Origin: Pseudarthrobacter cellobiosi | GTDB taxonomy: Bacteria; Actinomycetota; Actinomycetes; Actinomycetales; Micrococcaceae | Assembly (NCBI RefSeq): GCF_023913755.1 | Contig: NZ_JAMXBJ010000050.1 | Coordinates: 434,001-498,000 of the forward strand | Length of the DNA: 64,000 bases | Direction of reading: 5' to 3' | Shown here: piece by piece, positions 31,504 to 40,685 of the stretch | Numbering within the stretch: the first letter of the stretch is position 1 | Layout of the letters: the number at the start of each line of letters is the position of its first letter | Translations under genes and position numbers: made by a program | The notes under the pieces: model-generated | The model's database searches: none | Told to the model about the DNA's origin: nothing | What the model saw: the letters and a program-made list of their open reading frames with translations, nothing else

Positions 31504-34500
31504 ATGTCATTCTTGCCCCCTGTTGTCATGGAGATCCGGGCGAACGCGGCACAGTTCCTCTCCACTCAGGAGAAGGTCGCAGCGTCCGCGAAGACCACGG
31601 CCGCCGCGACTGTCGCCGCCGCGGAGAAGGCTTCGGCAGCATCGCGCGCGGCGAGTGCTGCCGCAGCGGTCGCCGCAGACAAGCGCATCGCCGCTGAGGC
31701 CCGCGCCACCGAAGCCAGCCGCAAAGCCAACGAGCTTCAGGCCAGCTCCATGGGCGTCATGACGCAGAAGCAGCAGGCCGCCTACGACAAGCAGGCCGCC
31801 GCCGCCAAGACGGCCGCGAACGCCGCTGAACTCGCCGCGTCCAAGGAAGTCACCGCGAAGGCCAAGGCGTCCGCCGCCGCCGAAGCCTACGCAAAGGCTC
31901 AGGAGAAGGCTGAAGAGGCCGCCAAGCGGGCGAACTCCACGTTCGGGAAGCTCGCACAGTCCGCGCAGGACCACAGCAAGGCATGGTCCACGGCCGGGGC
32001 TACCCTGCTCGGCTTCGGCACGGCCGCCCTCGTGGGTGTCGGCGTCGCGGTCAAGTCCTACGCCGACTTCGACAAGCAGATGTCCTCCGTGCAGGCAGCA
32101 ACCCACGCCACGGGCGCCGAGATGACCGACCTCCGCGGCCTCGCCGTGAAGCTGGGCGCCGACACGTCATTCTCCGCGAAGGAAGCTGCTCAGGGCATCG
32201 AAGAGCTGTCCAAGGCTGGTGTTGAGAACGCTGACATCATGGGCGGTGGCCTCGCCGGCGCGCTCTCGCTGGCCGCGGCTGGCGGGCTGAGCGTCGCCGA
32301 TTCCGCAGAGTATGCGGCGTCCGCGATGACGCAGTTCAAACTGGAGGGCAAGGACATCCCGCACATCGCGGACCTCCTCGCAGCCGGTGCTGGTAAGGCT
32401 CAGGGCTCCGTGCGTGACATGGGCCTCGCGCTCTCCTACGCGGGCGTGCCAGCCGCGGCCATGGGCGTCTCCATCGAACAGACCACCGGCACGATCGCAC
32501 TCTTCGCGAAGTCCGGCATCATCGGTGAGAAAGCCGGTACGGCACTGCGGGCCATGTTCGTCAACATGGCCAACCCTGCCGAGAAGACCAAGAACCTCAT
32601 GGACGAGCTGGGGATCAGCTTCAAGGACACGGAAGGCCGGTTCATCGGCCTCGACGGTGCTGGAGAGGTCTTGCAGGAACGTCTCGGCGGCCTGGACGAA
32701 ATGACCCGCAACGCCCACCTCGCCCAGATCTTCGGCAACGAAGCGCTCGGCGCCGCAGTCTCGCTGTACAACGCGGGCGCGGATGGTGTCCGCGAAATGA
32801 CCGACGCCGTAAATGAAAACGGCTACGCCGCCCAGACCGCTTCCATGAAGCAGAACAACCTCTCCGGCGACATCGAGAAGCTCGGCGGGTCCATGGACTC
32901 CGTGTTCCTCAAATCAGGGTCCGGCGTAAATGATGTCCTCCGCGGGCTCGTCAAGAACTTCGAAGGCCTCGTTGACTCCGTAGGTGAGATCCCAGGCCCC
33001 GTCCTGCAGGCGGGCCTCGGCATCGCTACCGTGGCGGGGGCAGCTGCCCTACTTGGTGGAACATTCCTCAATCTGTTCCCCAAGATTATGGAGTTCAAGG
33101 ATGCTTTTGCTGAACTCAAGGAGTCAAATGAGGGGGCAGCGGATGCGATCGGCACAATCGGCAAGGTCGCTGGCATTGCAGGTGCCGCCCTTGGCGTAAT
33201 GCAGGTCGCCGCCGCCCTTCTCAGCGAGAAGCATGTCAAGACCGCCGAAGAGTACGGGCAGGCGATCCTCGGGCTGGCGAAGAGCACGAAGGAAATTGAC
33301 GCGTCCAAACTCGACAGCATCTTTCAGGGCTTTGACAAGTTCGCCGGCGCTGAGACGGTCACCAATATAAACGGCACCGCGGACGCTGTGAAGCGCCTCG
33401 CGAACCAGACCTTCAACGACTCCGGGAACAGGTTCTTCGAAGGTTTCACGAACTTCCTTGGCCTGCCGAAGGGTGAAATCGGTCAGCTTGAAGACAGGCT
33501 CAAGGGCCTTGGTGATCAGATGGGCGAGCTGGCCAAGAACGGCGCGCCGGAGGTTGCGGCTAAGTCCTTCCAGGCACTGACGTTGGAATTTGAGAAGAAC
33601 GGCAAGGGCGCACAGGATGCCCTAGACACGCTCCCCGGCTACAAGGATGCACTTGAGGGCCTCGCTAGGACCGCTGGCGTCTCCCTGGAGCCGCACGAGC
33701 TCCTAGAGCTGGCGATGGGCAAGATCCCCAAGCCGATGATGGACGCGAAGGCGGCGACTGAGAAGTACACCGACGCTGTCGGGCGTGTGCAGCCGATCAG
33801 CCCCGCACTGCAAGAGTCACTCGAGGAAGCGGGCGTGTCTGCTGAGGGCCTCGCAACGGACCTTGAGAAGGTCCTTGACGGGATGCTCGCCAGCGGCCTC
33901 GCAACGCTGAACACCCGTGACGCGACAACGAAGTTCAACCAGTCAACGGAAGAGGCGCGGACGGCGCTGGCGGACCTCGCGAAGGGCAACGTTGACGTCT
34001 CGAACGCCCTGAACGCGACGGGCACGGACTTCGATCTCGCAACCGACTCCGGCCAGCAACTGAACGCGAAGTTTCAGGACGTCATGCGTTCCGGCCTTGA
34101 CCTCGCCAAGTCAGTGGCGGGGCCCGGCGCGGACGCCCAGGCGAAGGTCCAAGGCGAAATGCAGAAGACCTACGACGGGATGATCAAGGCCGCCGACGGG
34201 ATGGGCATCACGGGGCAGAAGGCAATCGACCTGACCCGCGAAGTCCTGAAGGTCCCGCCGGGCGTGGACATCAAGACGTGGATCGACAACTACGCCAAGT
34301 CCGAAGCGGAAAAGCTCAAGGGCGCCATCGAAGCGATCCCTTCCAAAAAGGAAGTGCTGATTCAGATCCGGGAGGAAACTCACCGGGTCGCCTACGAGCA
34401 GCGCGTCATCCAGTCGGGCGGCAACGAACCCGACGGTGGAGGGCTTTACGGCTCAGACCGCGGCGGGTACACCGGCGGCGCGGTCGCTTCGATCATGGGC

Positions 34501-34845
34501 ATGGTTGGCGGCGGTGTCATCCCGGGCCGCCCGCCGTCACGGCCGAACGTGGACAACATCCTTGCCATGGTCAACGGGAAGCCGCTGAAGGTCCGCTCCG
34601 GGGAGTTCCTCACCAACGAACCGCAGACCAAGAAGAACCTCCCGTGGCTCAAAGCGATAAACGCGGGCATGAACATGAACGACGTCATCAACTCCCCCAT
34701 GGCCGGCGCCCCAACCCCTGGCATGGCAGGCCCGTCCGGCCCGTCCATGACCAGCAGCGTCATCAACAACCACATCAGCGTGCAAACCAACGCTTCCGCC
34801 CAGCACATCGCTGGCGAAATCGGTTGGGAACTGCGCACCAAATAA
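31504..34845 (+). CDS. Tape measure protein (TP901 type)
   Basis: 1,113 aa. The first ~150 residues are an Ala-rich coiled coil. The TP901-type core follows (MSSVQAATHATGAEMTDLRG, SFSAKEAAQGIEELSKAG, GEKAGTALRAMFVNMANP). Hydrophobic segments near residues 170-185 and 500-565 resemble membrane-active parts of tape measures. Using the family rule of about 0.15 nm per residue, the tail would be roughly 165 nm. It fixes tail length and is ejected with the DNA. Start ATG follows a GGAGGCCTCC site. Confidence 0.92.
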   Translation: MSFLPPVVMEIRANAAQFLSTQEKVAASAKTTAAATVAAAEKASAASRAASAAAAVAADKRIAAEARATEASRKANELQASSMGVMTQKQQAAYDKQAAAAKTAANAAELAASKEVTAKAKASAAAEAYAKAQEKAEEAAKRANSTFGKLAQSAQDHSKAWSTAGATLLGFGTAALVGVGVAVKSYADFDKQMSSVQAATHATGAEMTDLRGLAVKLGADTSFSAKEAAQGIEELSKAGVENADIMGGGLAGALSLAAAGGLSVADSAEYAASAMTQFKLEGKDIPHIADLLAAGAGKAQGSVRDMGLALSYAGVPAAAMGVSIEQTTGTIALFAKSGIIGEKAGTALRAMFVNMANPAEKTKNLMDELGISFKDTEGRFIGLDGAGEVLQERLGGLDEMTRNAHLAQIFGNEALGAAVSLYNAGADGVREMTDAVNENGYAAQTASMKQNNLSGDIEKLGGSMDSVFLKSGSGVNDVLRGLVKNFEGLVDSVGEIPGPVLQAGLGIATVAGAAALLGGTFLNLFPKIMEFKDAFAELKESNEGAADAIGTIGKVAGIAGAALGVMQVAAALLSEKHVKTAEEYGQAILGLAKSTKEIDASKLDSIFQGFDKFAGAETVTNINGTADAVKRLANQTFNDSGNRFFEGFTNFLGLPKGEIGQLEDRLKGLGDQMGELAKNGAPEVAAKSFQALTLEFEKNGKGAQDALDTLPGYKDALEGLARTAGVSLEPHELLELAMGKIPKPMMDAKAATEKYTDAVGRVQPISPALQESLEEAGVSAEGLATDLEKVLDGMLASGLATLNTRDATTKFNQSTEEARTALADLAKGNVDVSNALNATGTDFDLATDSGQQLNAKFQDVMRSGLDLAKSVAGPGADAQAKVQGEMQKTYDGMIKAADGMGITGQKAIDLTREVLKVPPGVDIKTWIDNYAKSEAEKLKGAIEAIPSKKEVLIQIREETHRVAYEQRVIQSGGNEPDGGGLYGSDRGGYTGGAVASIMGMVGGGVIPGRPPSRPNVDNILAMVNGKPLKVRSGEFLTNEPQTKKNLPWLKAINAGMNMNDVINSPMAGAPTPGMAGPSGPSMTSSVINNHISVQTNASAQHIAGEIGWELRTK

Positions 34846-34861
34846 CCGAAAGGGGTCCCTC

Positions 34862-36502
34862 GTGACCTTCACATTCGCTGCGGCGGTCGCTTGGGACCCC
34901 ATCGGGAAGCAAGCAGTCAAGAACACTTCCTTCCAGGTTTACGCAACGGCGGACACCGGCTTCGTGACGCCGCTGGCTATCACTGACACGTTCGGCGCGT
35001 CACTGCCGGGGAACATCCTGAACTCCGGCTCGCAGGGCGTGTTCCCCGAATTCGAGCAGGTGGCAGAGTCCACGGTCGTCATCACCGATCCCTCCCATGC
35101 CTACGTGTGGACGATCACCGCGATCATGCAGGACACGTCCGTGGCGGCATTCGTTGGCAAGTCCGGATCCGCCAGTGAAGTGGCCGTCAAGGCGGCCGCC
35201 AAATCGGCAGTCAGCAGCGAACTTGACAACCCTGCGAGCCCGATTGCAACTAAACTTTCTGCCACTTATGCCGCAGCCGTAACCCCTCTGGTCCCGACCC
35301 GCTACACCAAGCCACCTTTGGAAGATGTGACCGTTCTCCTTAACCCTTCCGCAGGGCACGGGTGGACGCTGATGAACGGGGCAACGACCGGGACGACCAC
35401 CGAAGACACCACCCGGCGCGGGCCCTTCAGTGACCGGTCCATCAAGATCAGCCGCACCACAGAAAACACCGAACTGGTCAAATCAACGGGCCTTGCCGTA
35501 AACCTGAACAACGGCCCGCTAACCGTTTGGGTGTACCTGCCTGACCCCAACCCAAAGGGCGTGGCCATCCAAGCTGGTGACGGCGGCGCGAACTTCTACC
35601 AGTGGGACCGCTACGGCAATGACGGGCTTGGTTCGGACAGCCCGCACGTTGACGGGTGGACCGCTTTCGAGCTGTACGTCTCGGATGCCGCAGTCGTCGG
35701 CATCCCCACACCGGGCAACATCACCACCATCCGGGTACGAGCCACGGTAGATAACACCACCGTCTGGGTAGGCGGGATCGTCCAGCGAACAAACCCCGCC
35801 CTGTACCCCAACGGTGTCTGCACCGTCTACTTCGATGATGGTTACGACAGCATCTACAACCTGGGAATGCCTATTCTGGCTAAGCATGGGGTGTCGGCGG
35901 TCCTTGCCACCATCTGCGACGCGGTGGACCAGCCAACATGGGTCACTACCGCGCAGCTCCGGGAACTGCAAGACCGTTGCGGCTGGGAAATCGCCGCGCA
36001 CGCCTACACCCTGACCTCCCACGGCAACCGGTACCATGTCCTCACGCCCGCGCAACTCGAAACGGAGTTCCGCAACCTCAAAGCGTGGCTCGTGTCCCGG
36101 GGTTTCAAAACGGATGTGTGGATCTCGCCCGGCGGTACCAGTAACACCACGATCTGGGAGGCGTGCCGGAAGTATTTCAGCATCCACCGCAGCGTGTCCG
36201 CGGGCGGTGCCAACAGTGCCAGGTTTGGGGCGCGCTGGACCTCGCCCCGGCCCATGTACCCCGCCAACATCATGTCGCCCAACTTCAGCACCACCACCAC
36301 AACCAAGGCCGACATGCTGGCGACACTGGACGCCATCAAGGCGAACAAGTCCTGGGGTTCCCTGACGTTCCACCAGGTCATCACCGGCCCTTCAACAGGC
36401 CAGCAGATCAGCGTTGCTGATCTGGACGAAATCATTGCTTACGCCAACACCATCGGTGTGCCCATCCGCACCGTGAACCGTGTCCTGAAAGACGTGAACT
36501 AG
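34862..36502 (+). CDS. Tail protein with polysaccharide deacetylase (NodB) domain
   Basis: 546 aa, GTG start with GAAAGGGG upstream. Residues 1-~120 resemble a virion-attachment region. The C-terminal ~230 residues are a NodB-type deacetylase: VYFDDGYDS (metal-binding Asp325/326), AAHAYTLTSHG (His380 and His387) and WISPGGTSN. It probably removes acetyl groups from host cell-wall or capsule polysaccharide during adsorption. It lies between tape measure and Dit, an unusual place, and is followed by a recombinase cassette. Confidence 0.87.
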   Translation: MTFTFAAAVAWDPIGKQAVKNTSFQVYATADTGFVTPLAITDTFGASLPGNILNSGSQGVFPEFEQVAESTVVITDPSHAYVWTITAIMQDTSVAAFVGKSGSASEVAVKAAAKSAVSSELDNPASPIATKLSATYAAAVTPLVPTRYTKPPLEDVTVLLNPSAGHGWTLMNGATTGTTTEDTTRRGPFSDRSIKISRTTENTELVKSTGLAVNLNNGPLTVWVYLPDPNPKGVAIQAGDGGANFYQWDRYGNDGLGSDSPHVDGWTAFELYVSDAAVVGIPTPGNITTIRVRATVDNTTVWVGGIVQRTNPALYPNGVCTVYFDDGYDSIYNLGMPILAKHGVSAVLATICDAVDQPTWVTTAQLRELQDRCGWEIAAHAYTLTSHGNRYHVLTPAQLETEFRNLKAWLVSRGFKTDVWISPGGTSNTTIWEACRKYFSIHRSVSAGGANSARFGARWTSPRPMYPANIMSPNFSTTTTTKADMLATLDAIKANKSWGSLTFHQVITGPSTGQQISVADLDEIIAYANTIGVPIRTVNRVLKDVN

Positions 36503-36538
36503 CGGCCAATAAGACCGGTTAAGTTCACCAACTGAAAC

Positions 36539-36569
36539 CGTTGTGTGTTGTATCACAACGTGCTACTTT
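36539..36569 (+). promoter_or_regulatory. Promoter with overlapping operator for the tail-region recombinase
   Basis: TTGTGT (36,541-36,546), a 17-base spacer and TACTTT (36,564-36,569) form a promoter candidate. A perfect inverted repeat CGTTGTG (36,539-36,545) / CACAACG (36,554-36,560) covers the -35 and spacer, so a bound repressor would block it. Confidence 0.5.
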
Positions 36570-36581
36570 GTTCTTTCCTAA

Positions 36582-37586
36582 ATGACGACGGCGGCCCTGC
36601 CGGAATTCGAGCTCCAGCAGGGCCAATGCCGCCCCATTTCCCGGCAAAGAGCACACGGAGACGACGTGGACAACACTACGCTGATCGGCATTCCAAGAAC
36701 ACGCATTACGACACCGGCTGAACTCGCGGCCGCCGGCTACCTCGCCCGCTATAGGGGCAGCACGCGCGAGACGTACCGCGTCTCGCTGAAGATCCTTTGG
36801 GACTGGTGCGCCGGACTCGGCGTGGACCCGCTGGAGGGCATGCGCCGCCCGGTGCTGGAACTCTTCGCCCGCTACCTCGAGGACGAACGGCACAACTCCC
36901 CCGCCACCGTCGCTCACCATCTGTCCATCATCCGCGGCTACTACTCCTTCGCGGAGATTGACCAGTACATCGACCGCTCCCCCGCGGCCCACCTGCGGAT
37001 GCCGCGCGTCTTCATTGACGAATCGCGGACGCTGGGACTGGACCGGATGGAGCTCGGCAGTCTGATCCAGACCGCCCGCGCGTCCTCGCCGTCCGACTCC
37101 GCCCTGATCACCCTGATGGGCATGCTCGGCCTGCGCGTCTCCGAGGCGTGCAATGTGAAGATCGAGCACTATCAGGACATCGAGCGCGGCCACCGCGTGC
37201 TCCGCCTCGTGGGCAAGGGCGGGAAGCCGGCAACCATCCCGCTCCCGGTGCCAGTGCTCCGCGCACTGGACGCCGCAGCTGGTGACCGCACGTCGGGACC
37301 GCTGCTCCTGCGCAACAAGGGCGGCGGGCCAGTGAACCGCAAGTCGGCCGCGCTGACCGTGGAGCGGCTGTGCAAGAAAGCCGGGATCAACAAGCGAGTG
37401 ACTCCCCACGGGCTCAGGCACAGCTTTGTGACGGCCGCCCTGGATGCCGGCGTGCCGCTCCGTGACGTGCAGATCGCGGCCCGCCACAGCGACCCCCGCA
37501 TCACCGCCCGGTATGACCGGGCAAGACACAACCACGATAGACACGCAAACCACACCGTCGCCGCGTTCCTCGCAGGCGCCGCGTAA
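36582..37586 (+). CDS. Xer-like tyrosine recombinase inside the tail operon
   Basis: 334 aa from ATG at 36,582; an in-frame GTG at 36,666 has a good GGAG site and may be the true start (306 aa). All catalytic blocks are present: GLRVSE (Arg), LVGKGGK (Lys), THE box HGLRHSF (His, Arg), and ARHSDPRITARYDRA (His, then nucleophile Tyr near residue 310). The N-terminus is a SAM-like core-binding domain without the arm-binding domain of phage integrases. Relatives sit in actinobacterial mobile elements. It has its own promoter, operator and terminator and splits the tail genes, so it looks like a moron or cassette. Confidence 0.9.
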   Translation: MTTAALPEFELQQGQCRPISRQRAHGDDVDNTTLIGIPRTRITTPAELAAAGYLARYRGSTRETYRVSLKILWDWCAGLGVDPLEGMRRPVLELFARYLEDERHNSPATVAHHLSIIRGYYSFAEIDQYIDRSPAAHLRMPRVFIDESRTLGLDRMELGSLIQTARASSPSDSALITLMGMLGLRVSEACNVKIEHYQDIERGHRVLRLVGKGGKPATIPLPVPVLRALDAAAGDRTSGPLLLRNKGGGPVNRKSAALTVERLCKKAGINKRVTPHGLRHSFVTAALDAGVPLRDVQIAARHSDPRITARYDRARHNHDRHANHTVAAFLAGAA

Positions 37587-37591
37587 CCCAA

Positions 37592-37623
37592 GAAAAAGCC
37601 CCACGCGTTGGGGCTTTTTCTTT
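37592..37623. terminator. Bidirectional terminator after the recombinase
   Basis: GAAAAAGCCCCA (37,592-37,603) pairs perfectly with TGGGGCTTTTTC (37,609-37,620) over a five-base loop, with flanking A and T tracts. It would stop the recombinase transcript and also read-through from the upstream tail genes. Confidence 0.88.
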
Positions 37624-37648
37624 GCCCAAAACTCAACAGGAGGCTGCC

Positions 37649-38599
37649 TTGTCCGCCGTCGTATTCGCAGCCGTCACCCTCAGCCAGTACCAGGTCTACT
37701 TCTCATCGACCTCCACCATCCTCGGCGCCGGAACCGACGTCGGACTGATCAACATCAGCGGCCTCCGCGACCTGCCCGCCATCCGGCAAGGGAACGTGAA
37801 CCGGGGCCAGCGCGACAGCATGTGGCCCGGCCTGAACTTCGTCGGTGAACGCACAGTCCGCATCAATTACCAGATCACCAAGACCTCCGAAGCCACCGAG
37901 ACAACCCTGCGCACCGTAACGGCCGCGCATCAGAACGTCATCGACCCGGCCACCATCTGCATGACCGCGGGCGACTACCTCCGGCAGAAATCCGGCACCG
38001 GCGCGGTCAAGCCTATCTACTCCGGCATGGTCCAGCTCCCCAACAGGGCCAACCCGCTGATCTTCTTCGGCCGCCCCGTCCGCTTCGGCGCCCCCATCGA
38101 CAACGACTTCCAGTACGGCCGCGTTGACATCAGCACCGAGTGGTCCTGCCCTGACGGCCTGCTTTACGACAACGCCATCATCTCCGGCCAGTGCGGACTC
38201 CCCAACCCCACATCCGGCGCGACGTTCCCGCTGACCTTCGACGTGACCTTCGGCTCATCCTCCGGCGGATCCTTCCAGATGGACAACACCGGCGCATACA
38301 CCACCGCCCCGTTCTTCACCATCACCGGGCCAGTCTCCTACCCGATCATCACCAACCAGGCCACCGGCGAACAGATCAAACTCAACATCGCCATAGGCGC
38401 GGGCGACAAACTCACCGTCGACTGCCAGTCCGGGACCGTGACCCTCAATGGCGCGAACCGCAACACCACCGTGGACATCACCACCACGTTCTTCGGCCTG
38501 CTCCCCGGCGTGAACACTATCGGCTTCGCGTCTTCCGACTCCGCCGCCGTGACATCGCAGCTCACCGGTTACGCGCTACCTGCCTACTCAGTCGCCTAG
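37649..38599 (+). CDS. Distal tail protein (Dit-like)
   Basis: 316 aa from TTG at 37,649, five bases after a perfect AGGAGG; the in-frame start at 37,622 lies in the terminator and is rejected. The beta-rich sequence with an N-terminal part (RDLPAIRQGNVNRGQRD) and C-terminal galectin-like segment fits siphophage Dit/minor tail proteins that form the hub at the tail tip. Position just before Tal agrees. Confidence 0.75.
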   Translation: MSAVVFAAVTLSQYQVYFSSTSTILGAGTDVGLINISGLRDLPAIRQGNVNRGQRDSMWPGLNFVGERTVRINYQITKTSEATETTLRTVTAAHQNVIDPATICMTAGDYLRQKSGTGAVKPIYSGMVQLPNRANPLIFFGRPVRFGAPIDNDFQYGRVDISTEWSCPDGLLYDNAIISGQCGLPNPTSGATFPLTFDVTFGSSSGGSFQMDNTGAYTTAPFFTITGPVSYPIITNQATGEQIKLNIAIGAGDKLTVDCQSGTVTLNGANRNTTVDITTTFFGLLPGVNTIGFASSDSAAVTSQLTGYALPAYSVA

Positions 38600-38609
38600 G
38601 AGGGCTCCC

Positions 38610-39722
38610 ATGGCCACCTTCCCCACCATCACCGCCTGGGACCTGAACACCAACACCCTCATCACCCACATGCAGGCGGCCGGGCCCAGTTACTCCGTCC
38701 GCATGAACGACGCCGGTGAGTTCTCCCTCAAGCTCAACCTCACCGACGCGCTGGCCCGCGAACAGGCGCGCATCATCCTGTCCCTTGACGGCACCCCGTT
38801 CAAGGTCACGTTCTCCAACCGGGCCGAATCAATCCAGTATTCCGGCATCGCATGGAACACGATGATGTCCAGCAGGGAACCCATGCTGGACATCGCAGGG
38901 AAGGCGCTCACTAGCTACTTCACGCAAGTCACGGCCGTCAAGTCCTACGACCAGACCATCAGCCCCGCAAAGCTGCTCGCCGACGTCGTGACAGATACCC
39001 AGAACCAGCCCGGCGCGAACATCCGGCTGACGCCTCGCCTCTCACTGAACTCACCGCCCCCGGACATCACCCCGTCCTACACGGTCAACCAGCACGTCAC
39101 CGCGGCCCAAGTCATCGCGGACTGCACGGCGGCCATCACGCCCGGATCCGGCGGCGTGGACTACTACGTCACGGACGCCTTCGTAAACGGCGCCCCGGCG
39201 CACACGTTCAACATCACCGCCCCCCGCTGCGGCCGCGACAGGAACTCCTCCGGCGCGACCCTCGACATTTCCCACGCGATCGACTGGCAGTGGCCCACGA
39301 ACGCGCAGCAGTCCGGCAATCAGGCCATCGTGGTGGGCGCCGGTTCCGGCGGTGTGCAGCCCAAGTCGGTCAAGGACTCGGCCATGCCCCGCGGCGGGCT
39401 CGGCCAGCCCCCGCTCCTGCAAATGGTCTACCAGTACAACCAAGTCAGTTCCCAGACGCAGCTGGACTCCCTCGCCAACGGCCTCATTCAGACCTTCGGC
39501 CGCCCCGTCGCCGTCCCCGTCATCACCATGCCGCTGGACTATGCGCCCCTTCCGCTGGGGTCTTTCCAGATCGGCGACGACGTCCGGGTCTACTCCCCCA
39601 TCAGCCCATGGTTCCCGCAAGGGCTCTCCGAGTGGTGGCGGATCGTCGCCTACACCGTCACCTACCCGGACGAAGGCGTGCCGACGTACCAGCTCACTCT
39701 CAACCGCCCGCCCGTCTTCTAG
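38610..39722 (+). CDS. Tail tip / tail-associated (Tal-like) minor tail protein
   Basis: 370 aa, ATG with TAGGAGG upstream. The start (TAWDLNTNTLITHMQAAGPS) and alternating beta segments match minor tail proteins of the gp27/gp44 baseplate-hub type in actinophages. It probably closes the tail channel below Dit. No enzyme motif is evident. The following gene begins nine bases later with another AGGAGG. Confidence 0.75.
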   Translation: MATFPTITAWDLNTNTLITHMQAAGPSYSVRMNDAGEFSLKLNLTDALAREQARIILSLDGTPFKVTFSNRAESIQYSGIAWNTMMSSREPMLDIAGKALTSYFTQVTAVKSYDQTISPAKLLADVVTDTQNQPGANIRLTPRLSLNSPPPDITPSYTVNQHVTAAQVIADCTAAITPGSGGVDYYVTDAFVNGAPAHTFNITAPRCGRDRNSSGATLDISHAIDWQWPTNAQQSGNQAIVVGAGSGGVQPKSVKDSAMPRGGLGQPPLLQMVYQYNQVSSQTQLDSLANGLIQTFGRPVAVPVITMPLDYAPLPLGSFQIGDDVRVYSPISPWFPQGLSEWWRIVAYTVTYPDEGVPTYQLTLNRPPVF

Positions 39723-39731
39723 GAGGCCCCC

Positions 39732-40685
39732 TTGGTCAACGCCCAGCTAGGCCTGTCCTACGAACTCACCCAGACCATCGCCAACATCCAGCGGCAACTC
39801 ACCGCACTGGCCACCCAGCCGATCCTGCTGAACGCCTCCACCGGGCAGGACGGCGGCAAGGGCCTCACGACCGACAAAGACGGCCTCCACGTCTTCAACC
39901 CCGCCGGTAAAGAGGCTGCCCGCCTCCAGACCGTGGACGGCGCGCTCGTCATGTTCAATGACGCCGGCGCCGAAATAGCCCGATTTGGTCTACTCACCCA
40001 CACCACCCCCGGAGCGTACGGCGCTGAAGTGCTGGTAGGCGCGTCATGGGTCAAGCTCGGTGATCAGGCGATCACGTGGGCGAACGTCGGCAGCAAGCCT
40101 GCGACGTTCCCACCATCGGCACATACGCACGTTGGCGCGGACGTGACGAGCGGCGCCGTCCCGGAAGCTGAAGGCTCCCAGTACGGGTGGACCAACAACG
40201 TCGCCGGGACCGAGTTCTACGCCCTCTGGGTGGGCAATAACGCAGGGTACAAGTTCGGCCGCAACGTCTCCTCCGTCCGGTACAAGATGAACATCCGCGC
40301 CCACCACACGGACCCGGCCAAGGTCCTGAACCTCACACCGGTCCTCTACGACCGCATCCCCATCCCGCCGCTCGCCGCCACAACCGACGAGTACGGCCTC
40401 ATCGCCGAGCAGGTCGCCCAACACTGCCCCGAGCTCGTCACGTGGTTCAACGGCGAGATTGACTCCGTCCGCTACGACCTGCTCGGCGTCGCCCTGTTGC
40501 CCGTGGTGAAGCATCAGGACGCGCAGATCAAAGCACTGGCCGCCGCGCTCCAAACCCTCATCCCAGGATTCACCCTCCCGGCACCATCGCCGGTAGCGGC
40601 CAACGTCCCATCCTCCATGGCGCCCCCGGTCCAGCCCGCGCCGCTGCCCTACACCATTCAGCCCCAACCAGGAGCCGCCCCGTGA
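39732..40685 (+). CDS. Minor tail protein with S74 intramolecular chaperone domain
   Basis: 317 aa, TTG start with AGGAGG upstream. Residues ~175-280 show the S74 signature: VSSVRYKMNIRAHH (candidate Ser/Lys dyad), VLNLTPVLYDRI, DEYGLIAEQVAQH and SVRYDLLGVALLPVVKHQDA. This domain helps trimeric fibres fold and then cleaves itself off. A proline-rich tail follows. Likely a tail fibre or tip protein contacting the host. Confidence 0.85.
   Translation: MVNAQLGLSYELTQTIANIQRQLTALATQPILLNASTGQDGGKGLTTDKDGLHVFNPAGKEAARLQTVDGALVMFNDAGAEIARFGLLTHTTPGAYGAEVLVGASWVKLGDQAITWANVGSKPATFPPSAHTHVGADVTSGAVPEAEGSQYGWTNNVAGTEFYALWVGNNAGYKFGRNVSSVRYKMNIRAHHTDPAKVLNLTPVLYDRIPIPPLAATTDEYGLIAEQVAQHCPELVTWFNGEIDSVRYDLLGVALLPVVKHQDAQIKALAAALQTLIPGFTLPAPSPVAANVPSSMAPPVQPAPLPYTIQPQPGAAP

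Noticed and set aside
36582..37586. Second prophage or integration site marked by the internal recombinase
   Set aside because: Phage structural genes continue on both sides in the expected order, there is no tRNA-like target nearby and I found no flanking repeats. A cassette or moron fits better than a prophage boundary.
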